Shown here one piece after another: positions 35,492-46,883 of a stretch of 64,000 nucleotides of DNA. A program made the position numbers and the translations under genes. The stretch is from Oceanospirillaceae bacterium (GTDB lineage Bacteria > Pseudomonadota > Gammaproteobacteria > Pseudomonadales > Balneatricaceae). The stretch's first letter is position 1. Each line of letters begins with the position of its first letter. The stretch covers positions 1-64,000 of the forward strand of contig JABSQZ010000010.1 of NCBI GenBank assembly GCA_013215505.1, in the 5' to 3' direction. A model generated the notes under the pieces. It was not told the origin of the DNA. It did no database searches and was given only the letters and a program-made list of their open reading frames with translations.

Positions 35492-36517
35492 CTAGCGCGG
35501 TAATACAAACTCTACGTCGGAACTTTGTTCACTGAGCATCATGCTCTTAGCTACTTCACTGGGGGCAGCCCCCTGATACACTACCTGGTATAAACCTTGT
35601 AACAGTGGCATATAGACATCTAGCTGCTGACATTTATCTCTGACGATACGCAAGGTATTGACACCCTCTGCCACTTGGCCCAGTTCAGCGACCGCCTCGT
35701 CCAAGCTCTGCCCCGAACCCAGTGCAAAGCCCACTCTATAGTTGCGACTCAGGGGAGACATACAAGTAGCCACCAGATCACCGACTCCAGCCAGACCTAG
35801 GAAAGTCATAGGATTTGCCCCCATACTCACAGCGAAGCGGCTCATTTCAGCCAGCGCCCGGGTCAATAACATACTGCGGGTATTTTCCCCCATGCCCATA
35901 GCCGCACTTAAGCCGGAGGCTATTGCGTATATATTTTTTAACACCCCACCTAGCTCCACCCCATAAATATCATCGCTGGCGTAGACGCGAAAATATGCCT
36001 GGTGCAAAAGTTTCTGCACTGATTCTCGCAGCTGCGGATCGGTACTGGCAATAACAGTCGCGGTTAATTGTCTCTGGGCGAGTTCTTTAGCGAAGTTGGG
36101 ACCACTAATGGCCCCGACGCTGGCCAGAGGTAACTCCTCAGCAGCAATTTGACTCATCATCTTGAAGCTGTGATTTTCAATACCTTTAGTGGTACTGATA
36201 ACCTTTATTTTCTCTGGCAGATAAGGCGCAGCTAATTTTAACACCTCTCGAAAGTGCGCACTGGGAATGGAGACGAACAGCAGTTCAATATCTTCCAATG
36301 CCGCGGCTAAATCCGTGTGAGCGGTTAGCGTCGGGGCCAAGATATAACCGGGTAGGTAGCGGCTATTTTCACGGCGACTGGTTATTTCTGCCGCCGCCTT
36401 GGCACTGCGCATCCACTGGCGTACATCATGGCCTTTCTCAGCCATAATATTGGCGATAACCGTACCAAAACTACCCCCACCCAAAACTGCGATTTTATAC
36501 ATTTTTTCACTCATCAT
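35492..36517 (-). CDS. gpsA: GpsA, NAD(P)-dependent glycerol-3-phosphate dehydrogenase
   Basis: A 341-residue enzyme that reduces dihydroxyacetone phosphate to sn-glycerol-3-phosphate for phospholipids. Rossmann motif VLGGGSFGT, then [32 protein letters not shown] and the catalytic Lys segment [14 protein letters not shown]. Three in-frame starts lie close together (36517, 36514, 36502); the third, MYKIAVLGG, is the tightest to the fold, so the N-terminus is uncertain by five residues. Confidence 0.96.
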   Translation of the reverse strand: MMSEKMYKIAVLGGGSFGTVIANIMAEKGHDVRQWMRSAKAAAEITSRRENSRYLPGYILAPTLTAHTDLAAALEDIELLFVSIPSAHFREVLKLAAPYLPEKIKVISTTKGIENHSFKMMSQIAAEELPLASVGAISGPNFAKELAQRQLTATVIASTDPQLRESVQKLLHQAYFRVYASDDIYGVELGGVLKNIYAIASGLSAAMGMGENTRSMLLTRALAEMSRFAVSMGANPMTFLGLAGVGDLVATCMSPLSRNYRVGFALGSGQSLDEAVAELGQVAEGVNTLRIVRDKCQQLDVYMPLLQGLYQVVYQGAAPSEVAKSMMLSEQSSDVEFVLPR

Positions 36518-36592
36518 TCATAACCCATCGCAATTTCATTTTCTATCACTGTTGGTAAATTTCAGCTTGACTGAGCGGCCAGCGAATTGAAC

Positions 36593-37825
36593 TTACACGT
36601 CCCGCAGTAATGCTGGATCAGGGTGGATACAGTTGAGTTTAACCCCTGTTTCCTCTTCGATTTCAGGAATCATAAACGAATCATCTTCACAGGCAAAACA
36701 AATAGAGACACCTGTACTACCCGCCCTGCCGGTACGACCGATACGGTGTACATAATCATCTGCATCTTCAGGTAAATGATAGTTGACTACGTGACTGACG
36801 CCCTCGATATGAATACCACGACCCGCCACATCAGTGGCCACCATTACTTGAATTTTTCCTGATTTGAAATCTTCGAGCGTTTTAACCCTCTTGTGCTGGG
36901 GTATTTCACCGGACATTAAAGCGGCCTTAACGCCATCTCTTTTTAGCTTTTCTGCCAGCTCACGGGTTTGATGACGGCGGTTACAAAAAACAATCACTCT
37001 TTCAATTTTGTTCTGCACTATATAGTTGCGCAACAACTTATACTTGTCTTTTTTCTCAACTAAAAACACCTGCTGATCAATGGTATCAACGGTTTTTGTG
37101 TCGGATTCTATTTCCACAGTAATTGGCTCGTCAGTCCACTGACTAGCTAAATTCATTACTTCATCGGTAAAAGTAGCACTGTAAAGTAACGTTTGACGCT
37201 CTTCACCTTTACGCGGTGTATTGCGAATGATAGTGCGCACATCCGGGATGAAACCCATGCTCAACATACGGTCTGCTTCGTCTAATACTAAGATTTCAAC
37301 GTTGGACAAATCCACCTCTTTGGAACGCACAAAATCAATCAGCCGGCCTGGAGTAGCAACGATAATATCCACCGCTTGTGCTGCTAGCTCTCTGCGCTGC
37401 TTAGTGTAGTCCATACCACCAACCATGGAGATAATATGCAGCCCAGTATATTTACACAGCTGTTCAGCATCTGAAGCTATCTGCAGGGCCAACTCACGGG
37501 TGGGGGCAATAATTAACGACCTCGGCTCAGCCAGCTTACGCTTATGCGTGTAGGGAAAGTCGAGCAAATCAGTGATGATTCCCACCAAAAAGGCAGCCGT
37601 TTTGCCGGTACCTGTCTGCGCCTTGCCGATGATATCGCGACCTTTTAGCGCGTGCTCGATAGTTGCCGCCTGGATAGGGGTGCAGTATTCAAACCCCAGA
37701 TCAGCGATACCATGCATGAGTTCGTCAGGAAGCGAAAAATCGTGAAAGCGCTGTTTATCAGCCACTTTCTCCACGGCGAAATCAGCGGGTTTCCAAGGGG
37801 TATTATTAGTTGTTGTAGTATTCAC
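36593..37825 (-). CDS. rhlB: RhlB, DEAD-box RNA helicase
   Basis: A 410-residue ATP-dependent RNA helicase, part of or associated with the RNA degradosome. Q motif FEYCTPIQ, motif I AQTGTGKT, motif II DEAD, motif III SAT, motif [12 protein letters not shown]. It matches Pseudomonas/E. coli RhlB ([29 protein letters not shown]). The short C-terminal tail ([10 protein letters not shown]) lacks the long basic extension of some relatives. Confidence 0.94.
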   Translation of the reverse strand: MNTTTTNNTPWKPADFAVEKVADKQRFHDFSLPDELMHGIADLGFEYCTPIQAATIEHALKGRDIIGKAQTGTGKTAAFLVGIITDLLDFPYTHKRKLAEPRSLIIAPTRELALQIASDAEQLCKYTGLHIISMVGGMDYTKQRRELAAQAVDIIVATPGRLIDFVRSKEVDLSNVEILVLDEADRMLSMGFIPDVRTIIRNTPRKGEERQTLLYSATFTDEVMNLASQWTDEPITVEIESDTKTVDTIDQQVFLVEKKDKYKLLRNYIVQNKIERVIVFCNRRHQTRELAEKLKRDGVKAALMSGEIPQHKRVKTLEDFKSGKIQVMVATDVAGRGIHIEGVSHVVNYHLPEDADDYVHRIGRTGRAGSTGVSICFACEDDSFMIPEIEEETGVKLNCIHPDPALLRDV

Positions 37826-37909
37826 GGTTATTAATATCTCTTCATAAATGTTTCCGAAACAGCCAACTTTATTAGCGACTCTCGGGTAAGCTACTGCCTG
37901 GCAGTAGTG

Positions 37910-40030
37910 TTAATGTTCTATTTGCCGACGAAATGGTGGAAGCGCATCTAGCAGTTGCCGCCCATAGCGTCTGGTGACCACACGTCGATCCAATAATATT
38001 ACTTTTCCAGTATCGGATTCGGAGCGCAACAAACGCCCCACTGCTTGAGTCAAACGCATAGAAGCAGCGGGAACGGTCCATTGCATAAATGCGTTTCCGC
38101 CGGAATTTTCTATCCATTCGGACATAGTGGCATCCACCGGATCATCGGGGACACCAAAAGGTAGTTTGGTGATAATAACCTGGGTCAAATAATCTCCAGG
38201 CAAGTCGACTCCCTCCGAAAAAGAAGCCAAACCAAAAATAATGCTGCGCTTTGCATCGTCAATTCGTTGCCGATGGCGGCGTAATATTTCGTTTTTGCTC
38301 AAGTCCCCTTGAGCCAATACATCTTCACGTATCTTTACTGTCAGCGCCTCCAACACCGCATTCATTTGCTTCCAGGAACTAAACAGTACTAGTACTGCCG
38401 TGGCATCCTCTAGCTGTGCATTCAAATAGCTGATCACAGCTTCGGTATGCTCCTGAGGTTTACTTGGGTCAACTTTCATCGCCGGGATCACCAAGCTGGC
38501 GGCATTAGCGTAGTCAAAGGGGCTAGGTAACTGGGCACATAAGGTATCAGCGGGTAAACCTAAATCACTGATGGTACGGTTAAAACTTCCCAGTGCAGTC
38601 ATAGTAGCTGATGTCAGCACTGCAGCAAAACAATTGTCCCATAAATGCTCTTTTAATGTATCAGCGGCAGAGACCGGGCAACTGCGACATTCAAAGTCTG
38701 TCCCCTCTAAAGTGTCCAAAATATTAATCCAACGCGCAATCGGTGTCTGCTTAGGGTCATCGACACTGGCATAACTTTGACTGAGCCAGTACATTGCCTG
38801 ACCTCGCGACCAGATAACGCCCAACACAGGATACCAGCGTTCAGCGAGATCGCGGTCAATCTCTGCAACGGACCCATCTAATGCCTCTTTTAAAACATCG
38901 ACAATTTGTTCAGCTTTAAGGGCAAATTTTTCAGCAGCTGCTGCCACAGCGGCAGCTTGCACTCGCAGACCATCCGGCACCAGGCCATTGGCAAAACGCA
39001 TCCGGTCTCGATCGGGGCTCTGACTGGTAAATAGCGTTCGTGTCTGTAGCAGCCATTGCTCAAGCGCCGCTTCGAGATCTCGTCGTGGTAGCTCCATACG
39101 CTCTACATATTGCAGGATGGTCGGATGCTGATTGGTTTCGTCTATCAGTTGATCCAATTGTCGAGCACTGCTTTTAAGCCATTTAAGAGTCCCCTTGAGG
39201 CGCATACTATAGGCGAAGTGGCCAGTCGCTTTATCACCCAAGTGATGCGCCTCATCGAAAACATAGATAGTATTTCCAGGATCTGGGAGTATCGCACCAC
39301 CGCCAAGCGCCAAATCAGCTAATACCAAATCGTGATTGGCGACTATGATATCAGCTTTGTCCAACGCGTCTCTGGCCTTATAAAAAGGACATACATTAAA
39401 GTGATCGCAATGTCGATTGGTGCAGCGAGTATGATCACTCGTGAGCGGCCTCCACAGCGACTCTTCGATTTCCGAGGTCAATGAGTCGCGGTCCCCATCC
39501 CATTCACCGGAGGTGTAAGAAGACATCATAGAACGGTAATATGAAACCGTCTGCTCATCAATTTTTAGAATTTGCTCATCTTCATACAAAGGCATCTGTC
39601 CCAGATCGTCCTGCGACTCCAGAAATTTCTGCGCTTGCAGCACACAAAAGTACCGACCACGTCCCTTAGCTAAAATATAATTACAGGACCAATCAGTGAT
39701 TTTGTTCAGCTCGGGCAGATCTTTGTTGATCAATTGTTCTTGCAGGGCAACAGTCGCAGTAGAAAGCACCAGTTTACAGCCCTGCTCTTTGGCAATCGGT
39801 ACCGCACTTAGCAGATAGGCCATAGTTTTACCTGTGCCTGTACCCGCCTCTATCATACAGAGGTGCTGCTGACTTGTTCGCTCGTTGTTATGATCTGTTT
39901 CTATTGACCCTAAAGTCCTAGCGACATGGGCAATCATTTGCTTTTGACCAAAACGAGGTTTTAAGTTTCGCTGTTCAAGAAATTGGCGATAACTTGATTG
40001 AATCAGTTTTTTTAAAGAATTACTTAACAA
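37910..40030 (-). CDS. dinG: DinG, damage-inducible iron-sulfur DNA helicase
   Basis: A 706-residue superfamily 2 helicase of the XPD type. Walker A EAGTGTGKT (near residue 64), an Fe-S cluster set from C-x-V-LQ (YFCVLQ) to CTNRHCDHFNVCPFYK, DEAH (FDEAHHLGD) and the C-terminal QAVGRLLRSESDTG are visible. DinG removes R-loops and D-loops. The divergent lexA gene shares the upstream region, which has LexA boxes, so it should be SOS-induced. Confidence 0.95.
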   Translation of the reverse strand: MLSNSLKKLIQSSYRQFLEQRNLKPRFGQKQMIAHVARTLGSIETDHNNERTSQQHLCMIEAGTGTGKTMAYLLSAVPIAKEQGCKLVLSTATVALQEQLINKDLPELNKITDWSCNYILAKGRGRYFCVLQAQKFLESQDDLGQMPLYEDEQILKIDEQTVSYYRSMMSSYTSGEWDGDRDSLTSEIEESLWRPLTSDHTRCTNRHCDHFNVCPFYKARDALDKADIIVANHDLVLADLALGGGAILPDPGNTIYVFDEAHHLGDKATGHFAYSMRLKGTLKWLKSSARQLDQLIDETNQHPTILQYVERMELPRRDLEAALEQWLLQTRTLFTSQSPDRDRMRFANGLVPDGLRVQAAAVAAAAEKFALKAEQIVDVLKEALDGSVAEIDRDLAERWYPVLGVIWSRGQAMYWLSQSYASVDDPKQTPIARWINILDTLEGTDFECRSCPVSAADTLKEHLWDNCFAAVLTSATMTALGSFNRTISDLGLPADTLCAQLPSPFDYANAASLVIPAMKVDPSKPQEHTEAVISYLNAQLEDATAVLVLFSSWKQMNAVLEALTVKIREDVLAQGDLSKNEILRRHRQRIDDAKRSIIFGLASFSEGVDLPGDYLTQVIITKLPFGVPDDPVDATMSEWIENSGGNAFMQWTVPAASMRLTQAVGRLLRSESDTGKVILLDRRVVTRRYGRQLLDALPPFRRQIEH

Positions 40031-40139
40031 TATCTATTGTCCAAGATCAAATTAGATTGAATGACTGTGACTACTTTAACAAAACTCTCTATGACTAGCG
40101 CAGCGACAAAGACGAAGCGATGCAAATCATAACAAAACA

Positions 40140-40155
40140 CTGGATATATAGACAG
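40140..40155. promoter_or_regulatory. LexA box, dinG side
   Basis: CTGGATATATAGACAG fits CTG-N10-CAG exactly with an AT-rich spacer. It lies about 110 bases before dinG and 78 before lexA and is probably the dinG operator. Confidence 0.85.
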
Positions 40156-40199
40156 AAAAAAAGCTTTACACAACAACAATACTGTATATAATCCAAGTA

Positions 40200-40215
40200 C
40201 TGTATAAATAAACAG
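40200..40215. promoter_or_regulatory. LexA box, lexA side
   Basis: CTGTATAAATAAACAG is an exact CTG-N10-CAG match 18 bases before the lexA start, the classic autoregulatory operator. CTGTATATAATCCAAG at 40182-40197 beside it looks like a second, half-degenerate box. Confidence 0.92.
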
Positions 40216-40232
40216 ATAACGGATGAGATATC

Positions 40233-40856
40233 ATGCAAAATGTTGCCAAATTAACCAAACGCCAAACCGACGTTTTTAATTGCATTAGAGAGCATATAGA
40301 CACCACAGGCTACCCGCCTACCCGTGCTGACATAGCCCGTAGCTTAGGTTTCAAATCTACCAATGCCGCTGAAGAACACCTAAAGGCTCTGGCCAAAAAA
40401 GGTGCTATTGAAATCATCCCCGGCACCTCTCGCGGTATTCGCATTCCAATGCTTGAACAGCAAGAATTGGGACTACCTATCGTCGGTAGAGTAGCCGCTG
40501 GCTCACCGATACTGGCAGAAGAGCACATCGAGGAACACTGCACTATCTCGGCAAACTTTTTCAATCCAAGTGCCAATTATCTACTGCGCGTGCAGGGCAC
40601 GAGCATGAAAGATATCGGCATTATGGACGGCGATTTGCTGGCAGTACATCAATGCCAGGAAGCCCGTGACGGCCAGATTGTTGTCGCCCGAATCGACGAT
40701 GAAGTCACCGTCAAACGATACAAGCGCGAGGGCAACATTGTCTATCTGTTTGCTGAAAACAAAGAATTCGCGCCTATTGTTATCAATTTAGAAGAACAGG
40801 AACTGGCCATCGAAGGATTAGGCGTAGGGGTAATACGTCAGGGAGGCGAGCCGTGA
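40233..40856 (+). CDS. lexA: LexA, SOS repressor
   Basis: A 207-residue repressor: winged helix ([33 protein letters not shown]), cleavage bond A89-G90 (VAAGSP), catalytic S124 (GTSMKD) and K161 (DEVTVKRYK). RecA-stimulated self-cleavage at A89-G90 frees the SOS genes. It sits 18 bases after a perfect LexA box and overlaps sulA, so the pair is autoregulated. Confidence 0.98.
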   Translation: MQNVAKLTKRQTDVFNCIREHIDTTGYPPTRADIARSLGFKSTNAAEEHLKALAKKGAIEIIPGTSRGIRIPMLEQQELGLPIVGRVAAGSPILAEEHIEEHCTISANFFNPSANYLLRVQGTSMKDIGIMDGDLLAVHQCQEARDGQIVVARIDDEVTVKRYKREGNIVYLFAENKEFAPIVINLEEQELAIEGLGVGVIRQGGEP

Positions 40857-41353
40857 TCACCTACATAAAACCAGATAGGAGCAAAAAACCCACTGCTGAT
40901 GGCAGATCATTACCCGCGGCACTGGATAAACACTTAGTTGTGCAGAGAAAAAGCCAGGCGGAGAAATCTTTTGCGGTAAGCAACAACGGTTTGCTGGGAA
41001 AAATCACCGAAATCATAACCAGCGATGAACAGGCTGCAAACTTAACAATGCTGCTGCCGTTACTGGCCACTTTGAGCAAGGACGATCGCTGGTTTGCCTG
41101 GGTATCACCACCAAAAAATCTGCCGAAATCACTTTTGGCCGAGGCGGGGATCGCGCTGGATAAAATTATGCTGCTGTATCCAGATGAACAGAATTCAGCA
41201 TTAAACCTCGCTAAGAAAGCATTGAGTGCCGGCACATGTCACGCGGTGATCAGCTGGAGCGGTGTACTTTCAGAGCACGAGCTGGCCAACCTTGAGCACT
41301 CTGCCAAGCTCGGAGCAAGCCACGGAATAGTTATCAGACGCAGAACAAAATAA
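40853..41353 (+). CDS. sulA: SulA-like SOS cell-division inhibitor
   Basis: A 166-residue protein whose GTG start overlaps the lexA stop (GTGA). The central [34 protein letters not shown] and [11 protein letters not shown] are typical of SulA-type proteins, which block FtsZ polymerisation during SOS. Translational coupling with lexA means it rises with LexA cleavage. E. coli uses a separate sulA; this lexA-sulA pair is the Pseudomonas pattern. A long variable N-terminus is usual. Confidence 0.88.
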   Translation: MITYIKPDRSKKPTADGRSLPAALDKHLVVQRKSQAEKSFAVSNNGLLGKITEIITSDEQAANLTMLLPLLATLSKDDRWFAWVSPPKNLPKSLLAEAGIALDKIMLLYPDEQNSALNLAKKALSAGTCHAVISWSGVLSEHELANLEHSAKLGASHGIVIRRRTK

Positions 41354-41588
41354 CAAACTCCTGCAGATAACTAACCGATAAATTATTGGTGATAGATACC
41401 GCTAACTAAAGCATGATTAAGACAAAAAAACTCTTAATACGCTCAGCTAAACAGCACTGCCAAATCTATTGCAGACGATCATAGTTAATCCTGATGCAAA
41501 CGCCAGCCTATAATTTGGCTGTAATAATCATCGGTTGCTTCTGATTGAACCCAAGGATCCGCCGCAACTTTAACAGCTATATTGCTGT

Positions 41589-41834
41589 TCAGTGCAGCGT
41601 TTGTGTTTTAGATTCTAATTTTGCCGACTGTATCTGGCCCGCTTCAGATAGATATTCTATCCCCGCTATTAACATTTTGCTAGCAAGATCAATTTGCATT
41701 CCCTGCAACTTTTCTTTGAATTCTTCACATATATTAATGGTTAACAGGGGCATTTCGTCACCCGCCTTGCGCACTACAAACTCATCTGTTGCTAATTGCA
41801 CTATTTCTAAAGCTGTTACATTGGAATCTTTCAT
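41589..41834 (-). CDS. Small conserved hypothetical protein of the lexA-topA region
   Basis: An 81-residue acidic soluble protein (MKDSNVTALEIVQLATDEFVVRKAGDEMPLLTINICEEFKEKLQG...). No motif suggests a function. A small gene in the same place, between sulA and the DUF6586 gene, is found in Pseudomonas, so it is likely real. 43 bases separate it from the upstream DUF6586 gene on the same strand. Confidence 0.7.
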   Translation of the reverse strand: MKDSNVTALEIVQLATDEFVVRKAGDEMPLLTINICEEFKEKLQGMQIDLASKMLIAGIEYLSEAGQIQSAKLESKTQTLH

Positions 41835-41877
41835 AATTACCGTTTGGCTAAATTGTTTGCTGCTGGGGATGCAATAA

Positions 41878-42387
41878 TTACCACTCTTGCATTAATTCAC
41901 GATATTGCTGTATCAGAGCGTTTAGTTGCTGGTAGCCGTTTTGATATTGAACATCGCCATTGGGTTCTGTGACATCCGAGAATTGAATCAGCTTATCTAA
42001 GCCGGCCTGTCCTTGGGCAACAGCAGCGCTGGCGACTGAAAGCGGCCAACAACTCTGGTAACTGCGCAACATCGCACTCAACCAACTGACTGACTCCTGC
42101 TCCAACTCAGCCAACATCGAACACTGCTGACAGACAATATCTTTTTTTTCCAGACATCTTTCTAGCTGCTCAAAGGACTCCAAGCCGTTAGCACTGACAT
42201 GGTAATCTGTGGCGATTTCTTGCAAGAATGCAACATACGCCAACTTGAAGTGAAAACTTAACGCTTGTGTATAGGCTCGCTGCAGAGGTCTATGACCACT
42301 GTCAGCCGACACTTGCTGCAACTGCTGCAAGTGTAGCTTCATCGACAATAATTTTTCATTGGTTGTCGCTATTTTTGCTGTGTTCAA
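41878..42387 (-). CDS. DUF6586 family protein
   Basis: A 169-residue helical protein of unknown function. The neighbourhood (sulA, small gene, this gene, topA) matches the lexA-topA interval of Pseudomonas, where a DUF6586 gene occupies this spot. Helical and Gln/Leu-rich throughout, no membrane segment. It starts 18 bases after topA ends, so topA, this gene and the next may form one transcript. The family assignment is by context and overall look, not by a motif. Confidence 0.75.
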   Translation of the reverse strand: MNTAKIATTNEKLLSMKLHLQQLQQVSADSGHRPLQRAYTQALSFHFKLAYVAFLQEIATDYHVSANGLESFEQLERCLEKKDIVCQQCSMLAELEQESVSWLSAMLRSYQSCWPLSVASAAVAQGQAGLDKLIQFSDVTEPNGDVQYQNGYQQLNALIQQYRELMQEW

Positions 42388-42405
42388 ACTAGCTTGCCCG
42401 CAAGA

Positions 42406-45093
42406 TTAAGTTTTCGCTTTTTTGCTTTTTGTCACTGCTTTCTTTACTTTAGCCTTAGGTTCGGCCTTTTTTACTTTGGGCTTAGGTATCTCTTCTATCC
42501 ATTTGCCACCGTCGTAAAACGCTTTCCAACCGGTAGCTTTGGCATCTACCTCAGACATCACATATTGCTCTTTGGTCTTTCTAGAATAGCGAATAATAGC
42601 GTCATTGCCTAAATTATCTTTGCGCGGGGCACTAAATAAGAAAGTGTATTTAGGATCTATTTCCGACTGATGCGCTAGCAACTCAAAAACTTTAGGTGCC
42701 CTGGTTTCTCTGTTGCGAGGGAATTTACTGGCCGCTAAAAACAGACCGGCCGCGCCATCGCGAAGAATATATGTATCTTCTACCTTTTCACATTCAAGCT
42801 CAGGCATGGCAACCGGGTCCATCTTTGGTGGTGCCGCTTCCCCGTTGCGCAACAGCTTGCGGGTATTTTTGCAGTCATCGTTAGTACAGCCAAAAAACTT
42901 ACCAAAGCGTCCGGTCTTTAATTGCATTTCACTTGAGCACTTATCGCACTCAAGTGAAGGTCCTTCGTAGCCTTTAATCCGGTATTCACCGTGTTCCACT
43001 TCAAAGCCAGAGCAATCCGGGTTATTGCCGCATACATGCAATTTGCGAGCAGTGTCTATTAGATAACTGTCCATGGCACTGTCACAAATTTTACAGCGAT
43101 GTTTGTTGAGCAGAATGCGCGACTCTTCCTCATCGTCCCCATCGACACTGACCACTTCATCACCAGAAGTCAGGTTCAGGGTTTCTTTACAACGCTCTTT
43201 AGGGGGCAATGCATAACCAGAACAGCCTAAAAACACACCGGTAGTGCCGGTGCGAATCATCATTGGTCGCTCACAGCTACTGCAGGAAATATCGGTAAGG
43301 GTCGGCTCGTTTGGACGCATACCATTTTCGCCTGAAGCTATCTTTAGCTTCTCGGTAAATTCCTGGTAAAACTCATCCAGCAGCGCCTTCCACTCCTTAC
43401 TGCCTTTAGCGACATCATCCAGGGCACTTTCCATTCTTGCGGTGAAACTATAATCCATTAGATCAGCGAAATTTTCGCTGAGCCGCTCAATGACAATATC
43501 ACCCATTTTACAGGCGTAAAATCGCTTATTTTGAATTTCTACATAACCACGATCTTGAATAGTAGAAATAATAGAGGCATAAGTTGAAGGTCTGCCTATG
43601 CCCTTTTTCTCCAGTTCTTTAACTAAACTAGCTTCAGTAAAACGCGCGGTAGGTTTGGTAAAGTGCTGCTTGGGCTCCAGCGAAAGCAAATCCAGTATTT
43701 CTCCCGCTTTAACGTCCGGCAAAATAATATCTTCATCTTTGCCGCTCATTACTCGGGTATAGCCATCAAAACGCAAGATCCGACCTTTAGTCGTCAACTC
43801 AAACTCATCGGCTGAAACGGTGATTCTGGAGCTGGTATAAAGTGCTGGCATCATCTGACAAGCGAGGAAACGCCTCCTGATCAGTTCATACAAACGCTCG
43901 GCATCTCGCTCCATGCCAACCAGTTTAGTTGCCTCTATATTGACATCGGAAGGCCGAATGGCCTCGTGGGCCTCCTGGGCACCCTCCTTACTCGAGTAAC
44001 TTTTCGGCTCTTCTGGCACGTACTTACTGCCAAAATTTTCTACAATATATTCACGACAAGCGGCAACAGCATCTGTACTTAAGAAGGTCGAATCGGTACG
44101 CATATAAGTTATATAACCCGCTTCGTATAGACGCTGGGCCATCATCATGGTCTTTTTGACCCCAAAACCTAAGCGGGTACTTGCAGATTGTTGTAGCGTT
44201 GAGGTAATAAATGGGGCCGAGGCCTTACTGCTGGTTTTCCGATCTTCTCGATTGACAACTTTAAATTCTGCTGTTTCTAAAAGCTGCTGATGGCTTAAAG
44301 CATCTGCCTGATTATTTGGGCGGTAGTTTGTGTCTTGGTATTTACTGACCTGCAGGGTAAGTTCACCCTCCCCTGCAGAGTTTGCTGTAGCACTCATCTC
44401 CCAGAATTCTTCGGGTATAAATGCGCGAATTTCTTTTTCTCTGTCGACCACCAGTTTAACCGCCACTGACTGAACTCGCCCAGCGGAGAGACCACGTGCC
44501 ACTTTTTCCCAAAGTAGCGGTGATAACATGTAACCTACTACCCGATCAAGAAAACGTCGCGCCTGCTGCGCATTAACGTGATTTATATCCAGGACTGTCG
44601 GCGCATCAAAGGCACCTTGTATGGCCTTCTTGGTGATCTCATTAAATACCACCCGCCTGTATCTGCCATCGTCTCCGCCTATGGTTTCACGCAAGTGCCA
44701 GGCGATTGCCTCTCCCTCTCTATCCAAATCGGTCGCGAGGTAGATAGTGTCTGCATCTTTGGCTAAGCGCTTTAATTCTTCGACTACTTTCTCTTTACCT
44801 GGAAGTATCTGGTACTGTGCCTGCCATTGATTATCAGGATCGATGCCCATTCTGGCAATAAGCTGAGTTTTAGCTTTTTTTGCCTGGTAGACGGCCTTAG
44901 TTTCAGGAGACATTTTGCGGGTAAGCGCTGCCTGCTTTGCTCTGGCCTTAGGGTCTGATTTTGATGCACTGCCGCTAGTGGGCAGATCCCTGATGTGACC
45001 CACACTTGATTTGACTATGTATTGGCTGCCAAGATACTTATTGATAGTTTTGGCTTTTGCCGGGGACTCCACGATAACGAGCGACTTTCCCAT
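42406..45093 (-). CDS. topA: TopA, DNA topoisomerase I
   Basis: An 895-residue type IA topoisomerase that relaxes negative supercoils. TOPRIM start [32 protein letters not shown], catalytic YMRTDS, and three C-terminal C4 zinc ribbons ([26 protein letters not shown]), then a Lys-rich tail. The start is ATG 45093; fifteen residues upstream are open but do not belong to the family, and GGGAAAAAG precedes this ATG. Confidence 0.97.
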   Translation of the reverse strand: MGKSLVIVESPAKAKTINKYLGSQYIVKSSVGHIRDLPTSGSASKSDPKARAKQAALTRKMSPETKAVYQAKKAKTQLIARMGIDPDNQWQAQYQILPGKEKVVEELKRLAKDADTIYLATDLDREGEAIAWHLRETIGGDDGRYRRVVFNEITKKAIQGAFDAPTVLDINHVNAQQARRFLDRVVGYMLSPLLWEKVARGLSAGRVQSVAVKLVVDREKEIRAFIPEEFWEMSATANSAGEGELTLQVSKYQDTNYRPNNQADALSHQQLLETAEFKVVNREDRKTSSKASAPFITSTLQQSASTRLGFGVKKTMMMAQRLYEAGYITYMRTDSTFLSTDAVAACREYIVENFGSKYVPEEPKSYSSKEGAQEAHEAIRPSDVNIEATKLVGMERDAERLYELIRRRFLACQMMPALYTSSRITVSADEFELTTKGRILRFDGYTRVMSGKDEDIILPDVKAGEILDLLSLEPKQHFTKPTARFTEASLVKELEKKGIGRPSTYASIISTIQDRGYVEIQNKRFYACKMGDIVIERLSENFADLMDYSFTARMESALDDVAKGSKEWKALLDEFYQEFTEKLKIASGENGMRPNEPTLTDISCSSCERPMMIRTGTTGVFLGCSGYALPPKERCKETLNLTSGDEVVSVDGDDEEESRILLNKHRCKICDSAMDSYLIDTARKLHVCGNNPDCSGFEVEHGEYRIKGYEGPSLECDKCSSEMQLKTGRFGKFFGCTNDDCKNTRKLLRNGEAAPPKMDPVAMPELECEKVEDTYILRDGAAGLFLAASKFPRNRETRAPKVFELLAHQSEIDPKYTFLFSAPRKDNLGNDAIIRYSRKTKEQYVMSEVDAKATGWKAFYDGGKWIEEIPKPKVKKAEPKAKVKKAVTKSKKAKT

Positions 45094-45346
45094 TGAATTC
45101 TTTTTCCCACTGTAGATAAGGCGATAACTTGGGTGCATATATAAGTGCTAATAACGCCCCGGTCAAGCTAGACTATAAAAATAATCAAAAAACTGCTACT
45201 TTTGGCCATATAACACCCCAGAACAGACATTGAACAATTAATCTTGAATACTTCCCTTATTCTAATAACTTCTATTATAATCAAATTTTATTTCTAGCTA
45301 TACTACCTGATCAAAGGTTAATACTAGGCTCAACAAATCGGATACT

Positions 45347-46054
45347 ATGTTAATAGAAAACGTTGTTTATATCATAGCCATTGTCTGCATTGGTGTCATG
45401 GCTATTGCCCTCAACTACTTCATCACTAATAGAGAGCGGGACAGTAGCAACAAGTATGAGCGTCTTAACTGGCTCAATGAGCAGGCTACTCGCACCTTGG
45501 AGGCAATGAAAGCGCTAAAAGAATCCAATTGCAAACCGGAGATCATTGACCGGTTAAACCAACATGTCACTTTGCAGATTGAGGAAATAAGTACTTTGGC
45601 CCCCGATTCAGACATCATGAACCGGATTAACCAGAAAAAAGAAGTGACTGACAATACCATGAATTCTGCCAGGCACTTAAGTAATGACAGAGAACTAAAG
45701 CGCATTCAGATATATATTACCTACACGGAAAGACTGATCAGGCAGATGGTTAGAAACCGCAGTATTAACATGAAGCTCGGCAAAAGCTACATGAGCGAAT
45801 TGTATTGGTTAAACATCAGAAACGTCGTAGATGCCCATCGCACTCAGGCGGACAGAGTGATGGAAAATGATGACAAACTCACCGCCCTGTCGCACCTTAA
45901 ACACGCTAAGGCCGTGATCTTCAGAGCCCAAGTTTCTCAAGCTCTGAAACAAGATCGGCTTACCGATATCCAGAAGAAAATTGACTTGATTGAACCTAAG
46001 AAAGCTTCCTACTTAAGCGCAGATGACGAAGATGATCTGAATAATTTTTACTGA
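45347..46054 (+). CDS. Single-pass membrane protein with helical domain, unrecognised
   Basis: A 235-residue protein. One N-terminal membrane segment (VVYIIAIVCIGVMAIALNYFI) is followed by a charged, all-helical cytoplasmic-type domain rich in Arg, Lys and Asn (SNKYERLNWLNEQATRTLEAMKAL) with a DDEDDLNNFY tail. I do not recognise the family. It is divergent from topA across 250 bases. A perfect AT-rich hairpin follows. Confidence 0.78.
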   Translation: MLIENVVYIIAIVCIGVMAIALNYFITNRERDSSNKYERLNWLNEQATRTLEAMKALKESNCKPEIIDRLNQHVTLQIEEISTLAPDSDIMNRINQKKEVTDNTMNSARHLSNDRELKRIQIYITYTERLIRQMVRNRSINMKLGKSYMSELYWLNIRNVVDAHRTQADRVMENDDKLTALSHLKHAKAVIFRAQVSQALKQDRLTDIQKKIDLIEPKKASYLSADDEDDLNNFY

Positions 46055-46062
46055 CAAATCTC

Positions 46063-46101
46063 AATTGTATTTATGATTTTTCTTCAATCATAAATACAAT
46101 T
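46063..46101 (+). terminator. AT-rich hairpin after the 45.3-kb gene
   Basis: AATTGTATTTATGATT and its exact complement form a 16-bp stem with a 7-base loop, 8 bases after the stop. It is AT-rich and is not followed by a long T-run, so it may be a mild terminator or a 3'-end stabiliser. Confidence 0.55.
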
Positions 46102-46287
46102 ATAAAGCCTCCCTACTACTGTATCTGTATAACTTAACAAAGATCAAAGTAGTGCAGGAAACGTCTAAATAGAGCATTTGCTGCACTTGCTTAGAAAACA
46201 TAGAAGAGCCCTTCAAGCATAAAGAAAACCCTTGAAAGCCCCGGAATGTATGACTGCAAAATTTTAAACAGCGACTAATTCCTAAAT

Positions 46288-46791
46288 TTAAATTTTTTGC
46301 TGAATCATCGCTTTGAGCTGCTGCTCAATCAGTAACATATCTTTCTCCTCACGCTCATTCCAAAACGCAGAGACATGTATTGGTGTGGACTCCAGGGCCT
46401 GAACTCCCTCAGGGACGGCTGCTATGATCTCATTAACGATCGCCAGCTGCTGCTCATTCATCGTCCTCTCTCCAATTGCCCACCCCCAACCAGGCAACAA
46501 ACCTTTACAGGCATTGGTTTCACATCTGGCAATGCGCCAGCTATTCCAATTGCGATGCTGCTGCTGATCTATTTTTCCTCGCAGTAGTCGATACACTACG
46601 GTAGACAATGTACGTGGCTCAACCAGACCTTTTTCTCTGGGGTATACTAACTTAACCAGCTGAACCTGAAACCCCAGGCGCTTTGCATCCATCCGCAACG
46701 AAGCTAAAAACTTGTCCCTCTTCGTTGGCATCACCCACATTACAGAACCAATCAAAGACAGGACAACAAAACCAATAATAAGAAAATTCAT
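46288..46791 (-). CDS. Membrane-anchored hypothetical protein
   Basis: A 167-residue protein: N-terminal membrane segment (FLIIGFVVLSLIGSVMWVM), then a basic stretch (KRDKFLASLRMDAKRLGFQVQLVKL) and a mixed domain with WNSWRIARCETNACKGLLPGWGW. I do not recognise a family with confidence; its layout recalls small inner-membrane hypothetical proteins of Pseudomonas relatives. It is divergent from the universal stress protein gene across 92 bases. Confidence 0.7.
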   Translation of the reverse strand: MNFLIIGFVVLSLIGSVMWVMPTKRDKFLASLRMDAKRLGFQVQLVKLVYPREKGLVEPRTLSTVVYRLLRGKIDQQQHRNWNSWRIARCETNACKGLLPGWGWAIGERTMNEQQLAIVNEIIAAVPEGVQALESTPIHVSAFWNEREEKDMLLIEQQLKAMIQQKI

Positions 46792-46883
46792 ATAGTTAGA
46801 CTCAAGTAAAAAAGTTGTTAGTAGATTATTTAGGCAACTATGTTAAGCTTAAATAACTTCCACAGATAGTAAGGTAAATTTTT

